Positions 36,120-48,099 of a stretch of 64,000 nucleotides of DNA are shown piece by piece (the stretch's first letter is position 1; the number at the start of each line of letters is the position of its first letter). Location of the stretch: the NCBI GenBank assembly GCA_950295325.1, contig OX485809.1, forward strand, positions 30,566,001-30,630,000, written 5' to 3'. The DNA is from Polytrichum commune. Taxonomy: Eukaryota > Streptophyta > Polytrichopsida > Polytrichales > Polytrichaceae. The notes beneath the pieces are model-generated. The model saw nothing but the letters and a program-made list of their open reading frames with translations. It was not told where the DNA came from and did no database searches. The position numbers were made by a program, and so were the translations under genes.

Positions 36120-37235
36120 CCTAAACTGCTCTTCAAGCCCGGCTTCTTCCTCTTTTTGTTCAGGATGTTGTTATCTTTCCTCACCCAAAGACGCTCTTCC
36201 TCCTCCCTCGTCTCCCCCTTAAACCCTGTGGATTTCTGTGGCAAAATGATGATATCTCTTCCTCGCCACGCACTCACACCGTAAGCTACCTCACAAGGCT
36301 CCGATTCTTATCCCGAAGTAGTGGTAGTAGGCGAAGAAATAAACAGAAGAACGAATCCCCACCGAAAAACGCTTGAAACGCCACACCCTTTCAACATACC
36401 CTATGATTCCCGAACAGCAATTTTGACCAGTCTTGCCACCACAACAATATATGAGCGAAAGCTATTGGACAGCAACTGTAATGAATAAGGACTAACTCGG
36501 ACAAGTCTTGCTCATAATTGATCATCTCAGCACAATATGAGAGAAACTGCCGCTCTGAGCTCAATTTACAAAGCTCGCATGAACATTCTGAAGCAAGAGA
36601 CCATAGATTTGTTTGATAAGAGGTCTTAGATATGTTTGCAGTTACTTCAACTGTACATGAAATTGGATATCATTTACTCTGCTACTACTGATCATTGAAG
36701 GAAGGAAGATGATCAAAAGAGAAGACTCACATGTAGCAAGCTGCAGTTTACCACACACCAGGGGAGGTACTGTAAATGCCAGACATCATCCTTTACTATT
36801 AATCATTACAAGGAGCACAAATACCAATGAACCCCCAGCACATCCGGTTCCCGGAAGGACATCACAAGGTTCGGCAATGTGAAAATTCTATTTGCCGCTA
36901 TCACCAGCCTCGTCCAATATCATCATTTCTAGGTGAAGTCTCTCTCCACTTGCTTTCTCAACTTGTGTTGGAAATGAAGAAAATATATATTGTTGAAGAT
37001 GCTCAACGTTCATCAGCAACTTTCATACAGATGTGGCCACCTTCCTTCATGTTCCCTCCAACGTTTAATCTTTGCGTGGTAATTACGTACCACTATTCGA
37101 GAATGTTGAATGTCCCTTGGGTACATGTTGAATGTTTTAAGCTTGGTGCAGCAAAAAACATAACCCACGCTCTCGCCGCACCATAAATCAATGCTTTTGC
37201 AGATAAACAAGGGAGTGAGTTATGTTTTCCTTCGT
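36120..37235. other. Gap between the 36-kb ORFs and the cyclophilin gene
   Basis: On the plus strand, 36162-36280 could encode an exon with transit-peptide character (MLLSFLTQRRSSSSLV...) ending at a good donor (cacacc|gtaagc), with no partner exon seen. The part near 36.8-37.2 kb is probably the cyclophilin 3'UTR and flank. Confidence 0.3.
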
Positions 37236-37237
37236 GG

Positions 37238-40213
37238 TTACAACTGGCCACATTCTGAAATCACTATGGGAATCCGTGGTGTTTCATCTTCCTCGATTGT
37301 GCTGCTATTTATTCGTTCCACAACTTCCATACCCTCGATAACTTCACCAAACACCACATACTGGCCATCAATTTCTGGGACAGCATCCACTGTGATGAAA
37401 AACACGGATCCGTTTTTGTCGGGGCCCATGCTATCCATAGCCAGCAGTCCTTTCTGAAATCCAACAAATTCAATACACAATCATATCAGGTTTTGAAGTC
37501 AGCTAAACCATAATTCCAGGCAAATGTATCGCATATGTATAGGCAGGTTGATTTTCATCCTGTTTTAAAACAGGTTCCCGGAATAGCAATTGTATGTAAC
37601 AGATTGGAGTAAATAAGTTACTCGCATCTATGCATAAGATACTAGTGGGTCACATGTATTTACCAGAAAATACCCACATAACATAAGCCTGTGAAAACTT
37701 CCATATCATATAAGAGACAAGCGCAATAAGTTTGGGAGTAAGTTTCATGTGACTCAAAGTCGGTGAGTTGAAAAATTCACCTGGTCAAACTTATCATCGC
37801 GTCTCTCAGTCGCAAATGTGCTCCCATATATTGATACTACTTCACCTTCCTTCCCATTGCCTTCTGCAACCACATATTCATTATTTAACTTAGTCATCAA
37901 AGAACCTCATTGACTTCCTCCAACCCAACAGAAGCTCCACAATAAAAAAATGGCTGTTCCAGAGGCGACCATTTATCAAGGGATAACCATTTATCGCCAT
38001 TTATTACAAAGGGATAAGCAAGGTGACGAATGGTTCACCTCCTGGATAGTAAGGGAGGGCACTCCAATGTAAGTTTGCTAACATATATAGTTACGGGAGC
38101 CTGAACAGCAGATACCCTACCAGATGCTAAGAGCGTGTCATTCTCTATTTGCATTGCAGTATTCTTCATACAGGAATATATATCCCTTCAGGCCCCCACA
38201 AATTTTCCAACATGACTGACAATGCTCTGCTGTTCAGACCCTGGGCTACAAACATGAACAATTTGAAATATGAGGATGTTCTTCACCTTGTACCCTTCTT
38301 CTGATTAACTTTAGTTATGAGTATACAACAATTTAATTAGCACCACAATACATACCAGCTTAATACCTTGGTGAGAGGAGTGGATGACTTACTAAGAATG
38401 TCACCGCCCTGCACAAGCAGCCCATGAACTACACGATGGAAAGTAGTATTCTTATAATGAAGGGCAACCCCCTTTTCATTCACTCCCAGCTCCCCAGTTG
38501 CCAGACTCCTAAAATTTTCTACAGTTCTCGGTGCCTGCACAATATTGTTGACAATGTCCCAACCCACCAGCTCAGTTAAGGAAATCCGCACCAAAACATA
38601 CATAATACTTGACAATCTAAATTAACAAACCTAGATTAATATGGAGAAACAAAACTCCTTCGGCCTGAACTCCAAAACTGATACAAATTCAAATGCACCT
38701 GCCATTTTACATCAAGCTGCAATTACTCCTTGACACAACAATGTACAGTTTTCCTTGTCTAATCCTGCATCAACCCTTGTGAAGTCCAAACTCACTAGTG
38801 GATGAATGGTTGAGAAGAGGATAGGATCAACTCCACATGGTTGAGATATCTAATCAACCCAAAATAAGATCTATTTTCAACTATCAAACCCATTATGTCT
38901 CTCATAACATGTCAAGTATCAAACCTATCATGTCTTTCATCCGAACATGAACTCGTGGAATTGGCTGTTTTCACTTGAGATGGAAATGGAGGCTATAGAA
39001 TTACACTGACCAGTCAATGGAACTCCTCGTTCAAGCGTGCACCCCAAACCCTAAACCCTGAACCCTAGAGTGTGTCCCAGATGCAGAGTGAATCGTTTCA
39101 CTACACCGCACAAACGGCCTAAAGAAGGTCGATTCAGATGTTCAACTCTAGCTGTCGCGACTACTAGACCTTCTGAAGCAACTATGATGCAAACTGGATG
39201 ATTTGCAAGTGAATTCCTGACAGCCAATTTATAAAATCATCGAAATGTCAACAAAATGGTATAACAACCAACTGAGGATCTCTTTATTTCGTCGACCAAT
39301 CTACAAGAACCCTTAATGTAGTGCGCCAGACAAACTATGCATGTGGGGCCATTGATTCTTCTTAAAACTGGACTAAAAATGCATGATCATGACCGAATGT
39401 TCCGTGACCTGCACCTGCTTGTACAAGAACGCAATGTCTTGTTAGAGGTGATATTACACATTGAGACAGCAGTTTTTGGGCACGAGATAGTTGCTCGAAC
39501 ATCAGACCCTACCTTCGCACGAGGAACTTGTGCCCAGGTGTCGCAATTACAAGGGAGCCCGATCTATGAAGAAACAGAGGTGGTTGAATCCTAGGCTCCA
39601 AGTTCGGATTAGACTCATAGCTCGAAGGCTAAAAATGCATGGATTCGAGTCGCAGGAATGTATAGGCAGCCGAGAAATCGAAGACACCCGGCGAATCTCC
39701 CTAACTGCACAGAATTCAGGACTCCACTCCCGACATAGAAGAAAAACTACTGATGCTCATTTTCCAAATCCATCCGGAATCAATTTCGAACGCACAATTC
39801 ATCGTCTCCCTTTCGCACATTGTGGAACCCCCCCTCCCTCTCAACCAAAAAGTAGGAGGTGGGATGACACGACACGAAGAGCAGGCAAAGTTTGGGGAGC
39901 ATAAGGGTACCTTCTTCTCGTAGAGCAGGAAGATGATGCGACCGCCGAGCTCGCCGTCGAAGGTGACATCGAAGAAGACACAAATATGGGTGAGGCATGC
40001 ACGCCCCTCGGGCCCCAGAGACTGCTGATGATGTGCAATCCTTCGTCCCACATCGTACGAAGACGACGGTGACTGCTTGCGTCCTCCTCCTCCTCCTCCT
40101 GCTCCTCCTGTGCCTACAAGTCTACCGTACCCCACAATCTGAAAGAAGGCCACGACCCCCAGCATGGCGGCAACTGTGAGCAGCAAGCTCCTCTTGTCCC
40201 GGGACAGCGCCAT
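37238..40213 (-). CDS. Cyclophilin-like peptidyl-prolyl isomerase, N-terminally membrane-anchored
   Basis: Cyclophilins catalyse cis-trans isomerisation of Xaa-Pro bonds and assist folding. Minus-strand exons are 40213-39911, 38534-38393, 37863-37781 and 37453-37238 (744 nt, 247 aa), all GT-AG with matching phase. Residues 8-28 form a hydrophobic segment (signal anchor), followed by a Gly run (about 36-44) encoded by a (cct)n-like tract. The fold core is clear: CVFFDVTFDGELGGRIIF, APRTVENFRSL, FHRVVHGLLVQGGDI, SIYGSTF, NGSVFFITV, GQYVVFGEVIEGMEVV. Against human CypA the catalytic Arg in FHRV is kept. Phe60 is Leu (GLL), Gln111 is Val (NGSV), the CsA-binding Trp121 is lost and His126 is Tyr (GQYVVFG). 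Activity is therefore likely weak or altered. Location is probably endomembrane, organelle less likely. The ATG at 40213 is the first in frame and opens the anchor. Confidence 0.9.
39041..39068 (-). promoter_or_regulatory. Telo-box cluster in cyclophilin intron 1
   Basis: Three close copies of the aaccctaa-type telo-box (caaaccctaaaccctgaacc and ctag) lie in intron 1, about 1.1 kb inside the gene. Telo-boxes near 5' ends of plant genes are associated with expression in dividing cells. A role here is inference. Confidence 0.4.
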
Positions 40214-40799
40214 AGCCACATGGATTGGGCCACCCTTGACCCCCCTACCCTCTCCAATCCCTCCCACCCTTCCCTTGCCCCACTCCAATCTCAGCTACAA
40301 AATCAACCTTTCCTCCATATTGATTCAGATTGTCTGCCACACTTCAATCCTGCTTCCCGCAGCCTCCAGATCCGGAAGGGTTAGGGATCCGGGGATCCGG
40401 GGCACCTAGCGCAATGCATAAGGATTCTTGCAGGAAAGCACACACGCCACGACAAATTCGAAAGAATTTGTGAGATCAGACACTACTTCGCAGATGCCAA
40501 ACATGTGTTGGTGGCATAAATCCCAGTTGCCTGCCACTTCTGCGAATCTCTCTTGAAGAAAAAGAAGAATAAGATGCACCGAGCTCCTACTCCGGCGTCT
40601 ACCTTGACAAATCCCAGCTCCCCATCACGTACAAACAAAGAGCACAAGAATTTCCTACCTTCTACTCACTCCTCCCCTGCTCTCCCCATAAGCCAAACTT
40701 AAGTTACTTACCCTCCTCACACCCACTACAGGTGTCTCACTTCCGACCGACCTCGCGGAACAACTACTTAGATCCCACTTTCCCTTCGCGAAAATGCTA

Positions 40800-40840
40800 A
40801 GTTATTAACCTTCACGGCGCACACACACACATACACACGC
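40800..40840 (+). repeat. (ca)n-rich microsatellite upstream of the cyclophilin gene
   Basis: gcgcacacacacacatacac and acgcacgag form an imperfect CA repeat about 600 bp upstream of the cyclophilin start codon, plausibly in its promoter. Confidence 0.6.
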
Positions 40841-41194
40841 ACGAGGGAGGAAACACCGAAACGGACAACAACAAACACAAAAAAAGCAACTTGCGCTCCG
40901 CTCTCTCCGGATGACCTGGCAGCTGAGTGCCAGACAGCAGTTGAATCAATTACTAGAGCGAATCGTTCTTCAAGAGGAATGAATGAGCTTGAAAGCAGGC
41001 CTCCAATCCACCATCAAGTTCCAAACACCGCCTAACTTAACTATTAAGTTCACCTCCCCAGCTTCAAACTTACTACACACAGTAACAACTTAGTAGTCTT
41101 TGCTGTGGCGGGATGTTTGCTGACACGAAGTCCACTTCTCCTGCATGCACAACAACACACAGGCCCCGATATCGGATGCTTCGGTGTCGGATCC

Positions 41195-41262
41195 CCCCTC
41201 CCTCTCTCTACACTCTCTCTCTCGCTCTCTAATCTCTCTCTCTCCCACCTCCCAAGAGCATT
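41195..41262 (+). repeat. CT-rich tract
   Basis: A run of ctctctctc and ccctcc motifs, like the pyrimidine patches near plant transcription starts. It is followed by a partly palindromic ttattaaacttaataataag. No supported gene starts here. Confidence 0.5.
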
Positions 41263-41442
41263 ATTAAACTTAATAATAAGTTTAGAATCTTATCTACCAA
41301 GTGACCGAGTGAAGTGAGTCCTTCTCTCTGACTTTCTCTCAGCTAGTTAAGCAGAACCCCCGAACAACCAAGCAGCCTGTGAATTGGGGGGGGGGGAGGG
41401 TATCTCGGAGCCTACCCATCCACATAAGCTTAGCGGCTGTGC

Positions 41443-41579
41443 AGGTAGATTCAGAAACGTATTTATTACAGACCAGCGTAGCTGTAGAAGTAGTACCGCA
41501 GATAGCTACAGTGCAGAGTGACAAAAGTGGGGCTTTTGGGGCAACAATTGAAGCTTTGGAGCTTTGGAAAAGAGGGTGA
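41443..41579 (+). CDS. Possible orphan exon, unknown protein
   Basis: A good acceptor (gctgtgcag|GTAGATTC) opens a frame that reads VDSETYLLQTSVAVEVV and then SGAFGATIEALELWKRG before a stop. A donor-like GTGACT follows AAAGAGG near 41574. The composition is protein-like and unlike the surrounding repeats. I do not recognise the family and found no partner exons. It may be a gene fragment. Confidence 0.3.
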
Positions 41580-44500
41580 CTGAGTAGGTTATGATGGGCT
41601 CATCAGGAGGGAGGCGAGCAATTTGGCTGTACACTCAAGTGATCTCTTGTGTGAAAGATGCCGCCCGGTTTGTCCCTGCCTACTCCGGGTGGGTGGGTGT
41701 CTGTGTGTGTATGTGTGTGTTGTTTTCTGTCCACGTGCTTATCGGACACCTACTTACTGCTGCTCGAGTGTGTACCCCATGAACAGAGAGAACCGACCGT
41801 TACTTTCCAAATGAACCTGTTGATGAGTTTGAGGAAAAACCAGTCGAGGTTCAAGACTTCACTTCAGGAAAACTACCGGATGATCCCAATTAGTGTGTGT
41901 TACTATTCGGAGTTACGCAGCACTACAACTGTTTCATGAGGCTGTGATGTTTTACGGACCAGAGTCATTTATGTTGCTCAATGCTCCGAACAAACCTATC
42001 GAACTTCCATTCGTAACAATTGAGCTCATGAGTAAGAAGTTACCGCACTGTGTAATTCCGAATACTACTAACACGCATTTAAAATGGGGATGATCAGTCA
42101 GTGCACCGACCGCTTCAGAGGAATCTATCATAATATGCCTCCAATTAGTCAAGAAAAACCCCCGAAAGATCATGACGTGTGACCCAAAAATGCACCGGGA
42201 GACTGGTGCACGAATACGAGTGAGGTATTGAACGTGAGTGATCTCAACTCAAACGTGGCAGCTTGTTGAGGTGTCCAAGGTTCCGAGTTCAAAGCTCAAA
42301 CCTACCATGCGCAAGGTACAAGAGTTACTGCTGTGTGTTCATATATTATCTAAAGTAACTTGCGAAGAAATGATGCAGAGCTGCAAACGTATGCTTGTCT
42401 CACACCGGCCTTGCGTCAACGAAAATGCGTGGAAAGTGGGAGGGGTTCATGTTTACTATGGTGTGGGAGTCGACCTTATTTAAGCCCTCAAAGGACCAAG
42501 GGGCTTGATGTACGGCCACATAGTACACAATTTCTACGAGCTTCAATAAGTCTAAAAATCAACATGTTTATTGTTTTTGGATTTTGGATTTTGTCTTATG
42601 CATATTCTTTTGTCAAAGTGGGAATAAGGAATCTATTCGCACATAATATTGATGAACAAATTACCAAGCATGTGTTTTGCATCCAAGGACACCCGAATCT
42701 TCAATAATAATAAGATATTCAGTTGTTTTGGGAAGTGCACTAGAAAAATGAGTTAATTCTAGATTTAAGGTCATTTTTTACACATTTCATTACACACAAT
42801 GGAAGGATGCAGTTCGAATACATGTTTTTGTGCATGAAGATACCCAAATTGGTAGTATTAAACAACGAGGGGTTAAGCCTTAAGGGACCATGGAATACGT
42901 GTCGATTTGTACGAGCCCCCGACAAACATGAAAGTAATGTTTTCCTTTTCCCTATGGTATTGAATCTATATCTAATACAATTTTCCATAAAGATGAAGTG
43001 AGAAATTAATCATATGTGAAAATTGTAATTAGTTGTATGGGGTATGTGTTTGACTATTTTCATTAATACAAGCTTAAATATCTCTCTAATTCATTTTAGA
43101 TATATACATATATAGATACACCTCGAGCTTACAATATCAAGAAGTAACTTTAAGCCCCCGCGATATGACACCTTGAGACTTAAAATAGGCCACTTGGTCC
43201 TTTAAGTGTAAAAGTAGCATTTCCAAATGTTTGTCGTGTGGATTGCTAATGAATGTATGCAAACTATGTGTGTTGTATGATAGGCAAATATATACAAAAC
43301 AAAACAACACAAAACAAACCAGATACAATGTGATGTGAGACATCTCTTTGTGGATCCTAAAGAGAAGTTGACGGGTGGAATGTTCACAACACCTACCGAG
43401 GGGAGGGGAGAGGGTGAAAACATTGATAAATATCGCAAATTCCAAATGTTGTCATTTTAAGCTAAATCAACCCCTAATCAGGGTTAGAGACCCCAAAATT
43501 AGTCTAGTGAACTTAAATTGGGGTGAACCGGCAACCAACTTGTAAGGGGTGGTCAATTTTTACTATTGCCCCCTTAGCATGTCTTAGGAAACTAAACCAT
43601 AAGTTGATTAGGTTTATGTCACGATAACTTTCAAACTACCTATAGTTATTTTGTGGTAAGGCATTAAAATGGCAGGCCCGTTCCTTCAAATACCGTGTTG
43701 AGAGAATAATAATATCCATTTTTTATTCTTTATTATGTGTGTATCTAATTAAGTTTCTGTTAATAATAGGTAACTTGTTTTCTCCTTCCTTTTACCACAT
43801 CAAATAGCCTCAAAAGTAAACATTAGTAAGAGGATATGATGTTTTGTGAAGAGTTGCTTAACCCATGGACCAAGAGTTTCTAAGGGCCCTTGAAAATCAT
43901 CCAAAGGCCGCGCATGTGGAAGCTAAATATGCAATTATGTAATTGATGGGCCCTCCAAACTTAATGTGAAGCAAACATGGACCATGGTGAGGGAGTGATG
44001 TCATTGCAAAGAGTGACATTACAAAAGAGAGTGTACTGTGGCGGAAAGTCAAATTGCAATGTCATTGCGAAGACTCCCAACAAGATATTCTTAATTTATG
44101 CAATGTAGGAAAGGTACACGAGGTGGCAAAAAGCACAATTTCCATAATTATGAGGGAATTTGTAAAATGATAAGGAAACATTTGCGGTTGGTTTTTGTGC
44201 AACTCCCAAGTCAATGAAAGTTCAAAATGTTGGCAAAGGAGTTTGAAGCAATCTATGGAGTACATCACCATTTGAGTAATTGATGTACCACACATGCCAA
44301 TTCTCGCACCAATAATTGGAGGGGAGGATTTTTGATGTTGAATGTCTTTCTATTTGGCATCACTTTAAGGCATTGTAGTCACAAAATATGAATTGTTGTC
44401 TCAAGTATTCATATACGCCAAGCTAAATGCCATTGCGTAAAACATCATTCAATTAGAAAGACAACTTATAAAGATAAACAATGTAATGTTGACAATTAGC

Positions 44501-45500
44501 AGATGTGACATATCTAGGCCTCTAGGCTACTTAGGTTAGATGCTTCGCAAATAGTGTACATGACACGACATACCACAAAGAATGTATAGGGCATCTTCAT
44601 TGTTGCCTCTACAATGCCCTCCAATTCTTATTGCAAAGCAATAGCCACAAAAATTTATAGCATTGAAAAATGTTTGACTAGGGTAGAAGAACCTCTAGTT
44701 TCATCACCAAAATAGAGTTCCTTTTCATTTTGGTCTCCATAAATAGAATTTCACATTGACAAAAGTTGAGGGAGATGTGTGGAATGCATACATGATCATT
44801 GTACCTCTTCCCCCTCTAAAAATATGGTATGCAGGCATTATTCAATCGCCTTTCTTAATCAATTTACTATTTTTGGGGAATGGTGGGTGGTGCGTGGTGG
44901 GTGTGGATCTAAGAACAAACACCACACATACATGTTAAAGGAGATTGGCCTACGCTTTCAAAATTATTAACTACTCTACACTCAATAGTCAAGATAAATC
45001 ATAAAACTTAGTATTCATATAATAAGGTATTAATACGCAATGTGCACTCCGATTAGCATGGCCAAATCAGTGGAGGTTCGATTGTTTTGTATGTTTCATC
45101 ATAGATTTGCTAATGCAACACAAATGGCAATACACAAGTTTGATCAACCACAACACAATAAGCGAACATTTAATGTTCACTTACTACTCATAAGTAGGGA
45201 AATATGATACTAGTGCCAAATTACATATCCTTTATATAACTTTGAAGGGGGCTCATGATGCATCACATTTAAAGTAAACTCGGGATTGCACCCCCTTCAT
45301 ATTCAAATTGAAAGGGTGACAAATGCAAACATTTTGTGATGAATACTACAATCTTGGCTTCAAAGTCCTAGCCCCACCGAATAGGTGGGAGGAGTTGAAG
45401 AATGTTATAATACAAGATGGAGAAGAAGAAAACTAAGTAACCAATAACACCCACATACCTCAATGTTGGAAGGAGATGTTGCGAGAAGGGTAGAGATGCT
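41580..45500. other. Intergenic, no supported gene; some repeat fragments
   Basis: 41.8-42.2 kb contains short protein-like phrases (for example NEPVDEFEEKPVEVQDF) broken by stops, perhaps an old retroelement. 44.87-45.15 kb carries MITE family A/B core blocks (ggtgggtgtggatctaagaac, then aaaggagattggcctacgc) without ends. The rest is AT-rich and featureless. Confidence 0.4.
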
Positions 45501-45506
45501 ATGACC

Positions 45507-45884
45507 TAAGGTATGTGGGTGTTATTTGATTATTTTTTCTTAACTCGACATCTATATTTGATTGGTGTGTGTCTTGGTGAGGATCAACGGGCAAACACAA
45601 CAAAGACAACACATATAACAAAGATCGGACTATGCCTTCAAATTTTATTAGCTTGTCCACACTCAAAACTTAGCACATTTGGGAGGACGTATCTATTCAT
45701 GTAAGAAATCAACAAACATGCACTTCCACTATCCACAACTAGATGGAAAGAAATCCAAACTGCAACTTGATTTTTATTGATGCTTCATCGTAGATTTGAT
45801 AATGTAACTCAAGTTTTGTTTTATGAATCTAATTGGTAGAAATTGGAGCACGACAAATGAACCAAATAACACCCACATACCTTA
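45507..45884 (+). repeat. MITE family B, complete, perfect 20-bp inverted termini
   Basis: Left taaggtatgtgggtgttatt (45507-45526) and right aataacacccacatacctta (45865-45884) are exact reverse complements. The outer TA can be read as a TA target duplication, which would fit Tc1/mariner (Stowaway-like) elements. It has no coding capacity and is 378 bp long. Confidence 0.9.
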
Positions 45885-45954
45885 TAAGGAAAACCCCTTC
45901 CAACTTAGTTGGGGTTGGGTGCCAAAGCACGTCGGGAAGGCTTGGGATATATTC

Positions 45955-46090
45955 ATGGCATCTATGTAAACTCATCCATTATGGATGAAGGGGCTCCACT
46001 ATATATATATATCCCCTACAAGATCGAGAGTTGACTCGTTCCGATTCGACAACATTAGACTAATTTGGGGCCTCTGAATCTATTTATGAA
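45955..46090 (+). repeat. Family F foldback repeat, half copy
   Basis: ggcatctatgtaaactcatc leads into an attatggatgaa block and a gggctccact(at)n cccctacaag stretch that is the reverse complement of part of the element at 57164-57385. A short start of the same family lies at 62470-62510. Confidence 0.55.
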
Positions 46091-46566
46091 GTCCACTTAT
46101 GTAGAAATAATTAGTTACAAGTTATAATATTATTCAATACGTTTTCTCTTTGCAATAGATGGGTTTAAGGGCCGCTTCACACTACGGCTGAAGGTCGAGA
46201 GGCCGTCCATTTTCATCAATCAAATTGCAAGAAACCAAGAATTCATCCTATCAACCTTTCACACTAGAGGCCAAAGTTCAAAGGCCATCACAATTTAAAA
46301 TGCCTACATGTCAGTATTTTTGACCAATGCGATGGACTCTTGAAGGAAGGTTGGGCCGGACATGAATGGAACCCAAACTATGGTCGAGAGGCTGTCGATT
46401 TTTTTTCATGAAAAATTAGAAAATTGACAAGATCTTGACCGTTAGATTGGAGGGGGTGTTTTGGGCAAGGAATAGAGTGGGATGCTCCTTCTTCCTTTGG
46501 ACTTTGGGCTTGGCCTTTGGAGGCTTCACACTATGCCCGGCCCAAGGCTCCAATTCCTATACAATA

Positions 46567-47211
46567 ATCTCCCGCTTAAGTACGCACTTTGAACCATAGC
46601 CGTTGGTGCGCACTTAGTTGGTTGATGTGTATTTTACTCATATCCCTTTTCTAGACCCTTTGATTTGATGAATCACAACGGGAAACGGATGAAGCCTAAG
46701 GCAACCCGCTTGACTGAAGTCCAACGATGTGAAATCATTGCAAAGTTCAACAAGCCGAACGCACCGAGTAGGCGGGCACTAGGGCCAGAGTATGAAGTTA
46801 GTGAAGGCGCCATCCGGAAAGTTTGGGACAATCGGGAGAACATATTGCAACGAATCATTTGTTGCGAGAGCCTATCGAGACATTTGTTGAATCTGAAAGT
46901 GCTACTAACTTCAAAGGCTTTGAAGCTCTACACAACATTGTTCTCACCATCGACAAGCAATTGCTTTGCTATGATGTTCAACCGGAAGTTGTCAAAAATA
47001 TGTATGATGAACTACAACGATCATTTGAGACGTTTTAGCAAAACGTTAACAAACTAACATTGAATGTCAAGCGTAAAAAATCCATGTATTCGCAAAAAAT
47101 GACTCTACATGACATGTTCAAACAATAAAGTGTGAACCCAGATTTTTGTCAAAAAAATTGCGCACTTAACCGGGATGCGTACTTCAACAAGTGCATACTT
47201 AAGCGGGAGAT
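46567..47211 (+). mobile_element. pogo/Tigger-like (Tc1/mariner superfamily) element, nested
   Basis: Termini atctcccgcttaagtacgca (46567-) and the inverted tgcatacttaagcgggagat (-47211) match over 23 bp with one mismatch. TA dinucleotides flank both ends (46565-46566, 47212-47213), as expected for TA target duplication. Inside is a CENP-B/pogo-type DNA-binding domain gene fragment. At 645 bp it lacks a DDE catalytic domain and is non-autonomous. Confidence 0.82.
46665..47038 (+). pseudogene. Transposase N-terminal HTH domain remnant (pogo/CENP-B type)
   Basis: The first frame reads TRLTEVQRCEIIAKFNKPNA, then SRRALGPEYEVSEGAIRKVW, a helix-turn-helix typical of the N-terminus of pogo/Tigger transposases and CENP-B-like proteins. 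After residue ~62 a frameshift moves the likely continuation (ESATNFKGFEALHNIV...) into another frame, ending at the TAG near 47036. The catalytic domain is missing. It lies inside the nested element and between its inverted termini, which supports its identity. It is not a host gene. Confidence 0.75.
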
Positions 47212-47399
47212 TACTCTACTTCATTGGCAATCTATTTTCAGCCCATTTCTTTGGACTCTCAACAAAGTTTGGCCATTCAATCCCACGGCCTCTCGACTTG
47301 GACGGCCATAGTGTGAAGAGGCCCTAACTAGACCGGGCCACGGAATCCCTAGCAGGTCAGGAATGAACTTGGCAAACGAGCCTACAACAAACAAACGGG

Positions 47400-48090
47400 A
47401 TCAGGCTTATACATATATAGTCTGCATCAATACCTCGTAAATTTGTAGTATTATTTCTATTATTCTTCCCCTGCTACTGTCTCTGCCAATGAGCCCAGTG
47501 CTCACTACTATTTGCATGCCAGCCATCCTCCCTCCACCTTTAATTTGAAAATATCCACCTGGGCACACTATGATGTTGTAAGATTTATGCGTTTTATTTT
47601 TATTTTTATTTTTTCCCTGACAGGCATTAACAACACTCACGCATCGCTTGTGGGTAACGAAATGGGTTAGGGTAACATAAACCTGTCTTAAATGGTTACC
47701 TTTGTTGTTGTTGTTGTTGTTGTTGTTGTCAACTTTGTATTTTAGAGTTAGAGTTTCTCTTGGGTCCATGATAAGAGATTTAAGCAACAATACTGTATGT
47801 GCAATATAATGAGCTTTCATCTTGTTATGATTTTTCAAAGTCAGAAGCAGTAGAGGCGTAACACGACCAAGTAGCCTCCACCCCCTCTCCCCTCTCCCCA
47901 ACTATTGTATGTTGAATATGAAGCATGGAATGGTTAACAAATCCTAAGCACGTAGTTCAACCTCTTTTGAAAACGTGTGTTTTTTTAGTGTGTGTGTTTT
48001 TTTATTGTGTGTTTTTATATCCACATCTAACCACACACCGCTCAAGTACATGTGTTCAATTAAGATAAGCAACCGAATTAGGTGCTCACC
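47400..48090. repeat. MITE family A fragments with a (ttg)n microsatellite
   Basis: A ttg microsatellite (about ten units, 47701-47730) sits in a family-A context: cttaaatggttacc before it, then gaatggttaacaaatcctaa, cctcttttgaaaacgtgtg and ccacatctaaccacacacc in order up to 48020. No intact termini remain. Confidence 0.5.
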
Positions 48091-48099
48091 GCATAGGCT

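Larger units (their letters stand above)
46167..47326. mobile_element. Family D inverted-repeat element carrying a nested insertion
   Basis: The left end aagggccgcttcacactacg continues ...ggtcgagaggccgt. The right end, reverse complemented, reads agggcctcttcacactatgg ...gtcgagaggccgt. The terminal repeats are about 40 bp. Family members at 55887-56380 and 58055-58596 share the t(a)agggccRcttcacac start. A second element (46567-47211) sits inside it. Confidence 0.75.

Noticed and set aside
39997-40179. Plus-strand frame with a poly-Leu stretch
   Set aside because: It is the reverse strand of the Gly-rich tract in cyclophilin exon 1.
41700-41725. Regulatory (gt)n tract
   Set aside because: It is an ordinary short microsatellite with no gene context to support a function.
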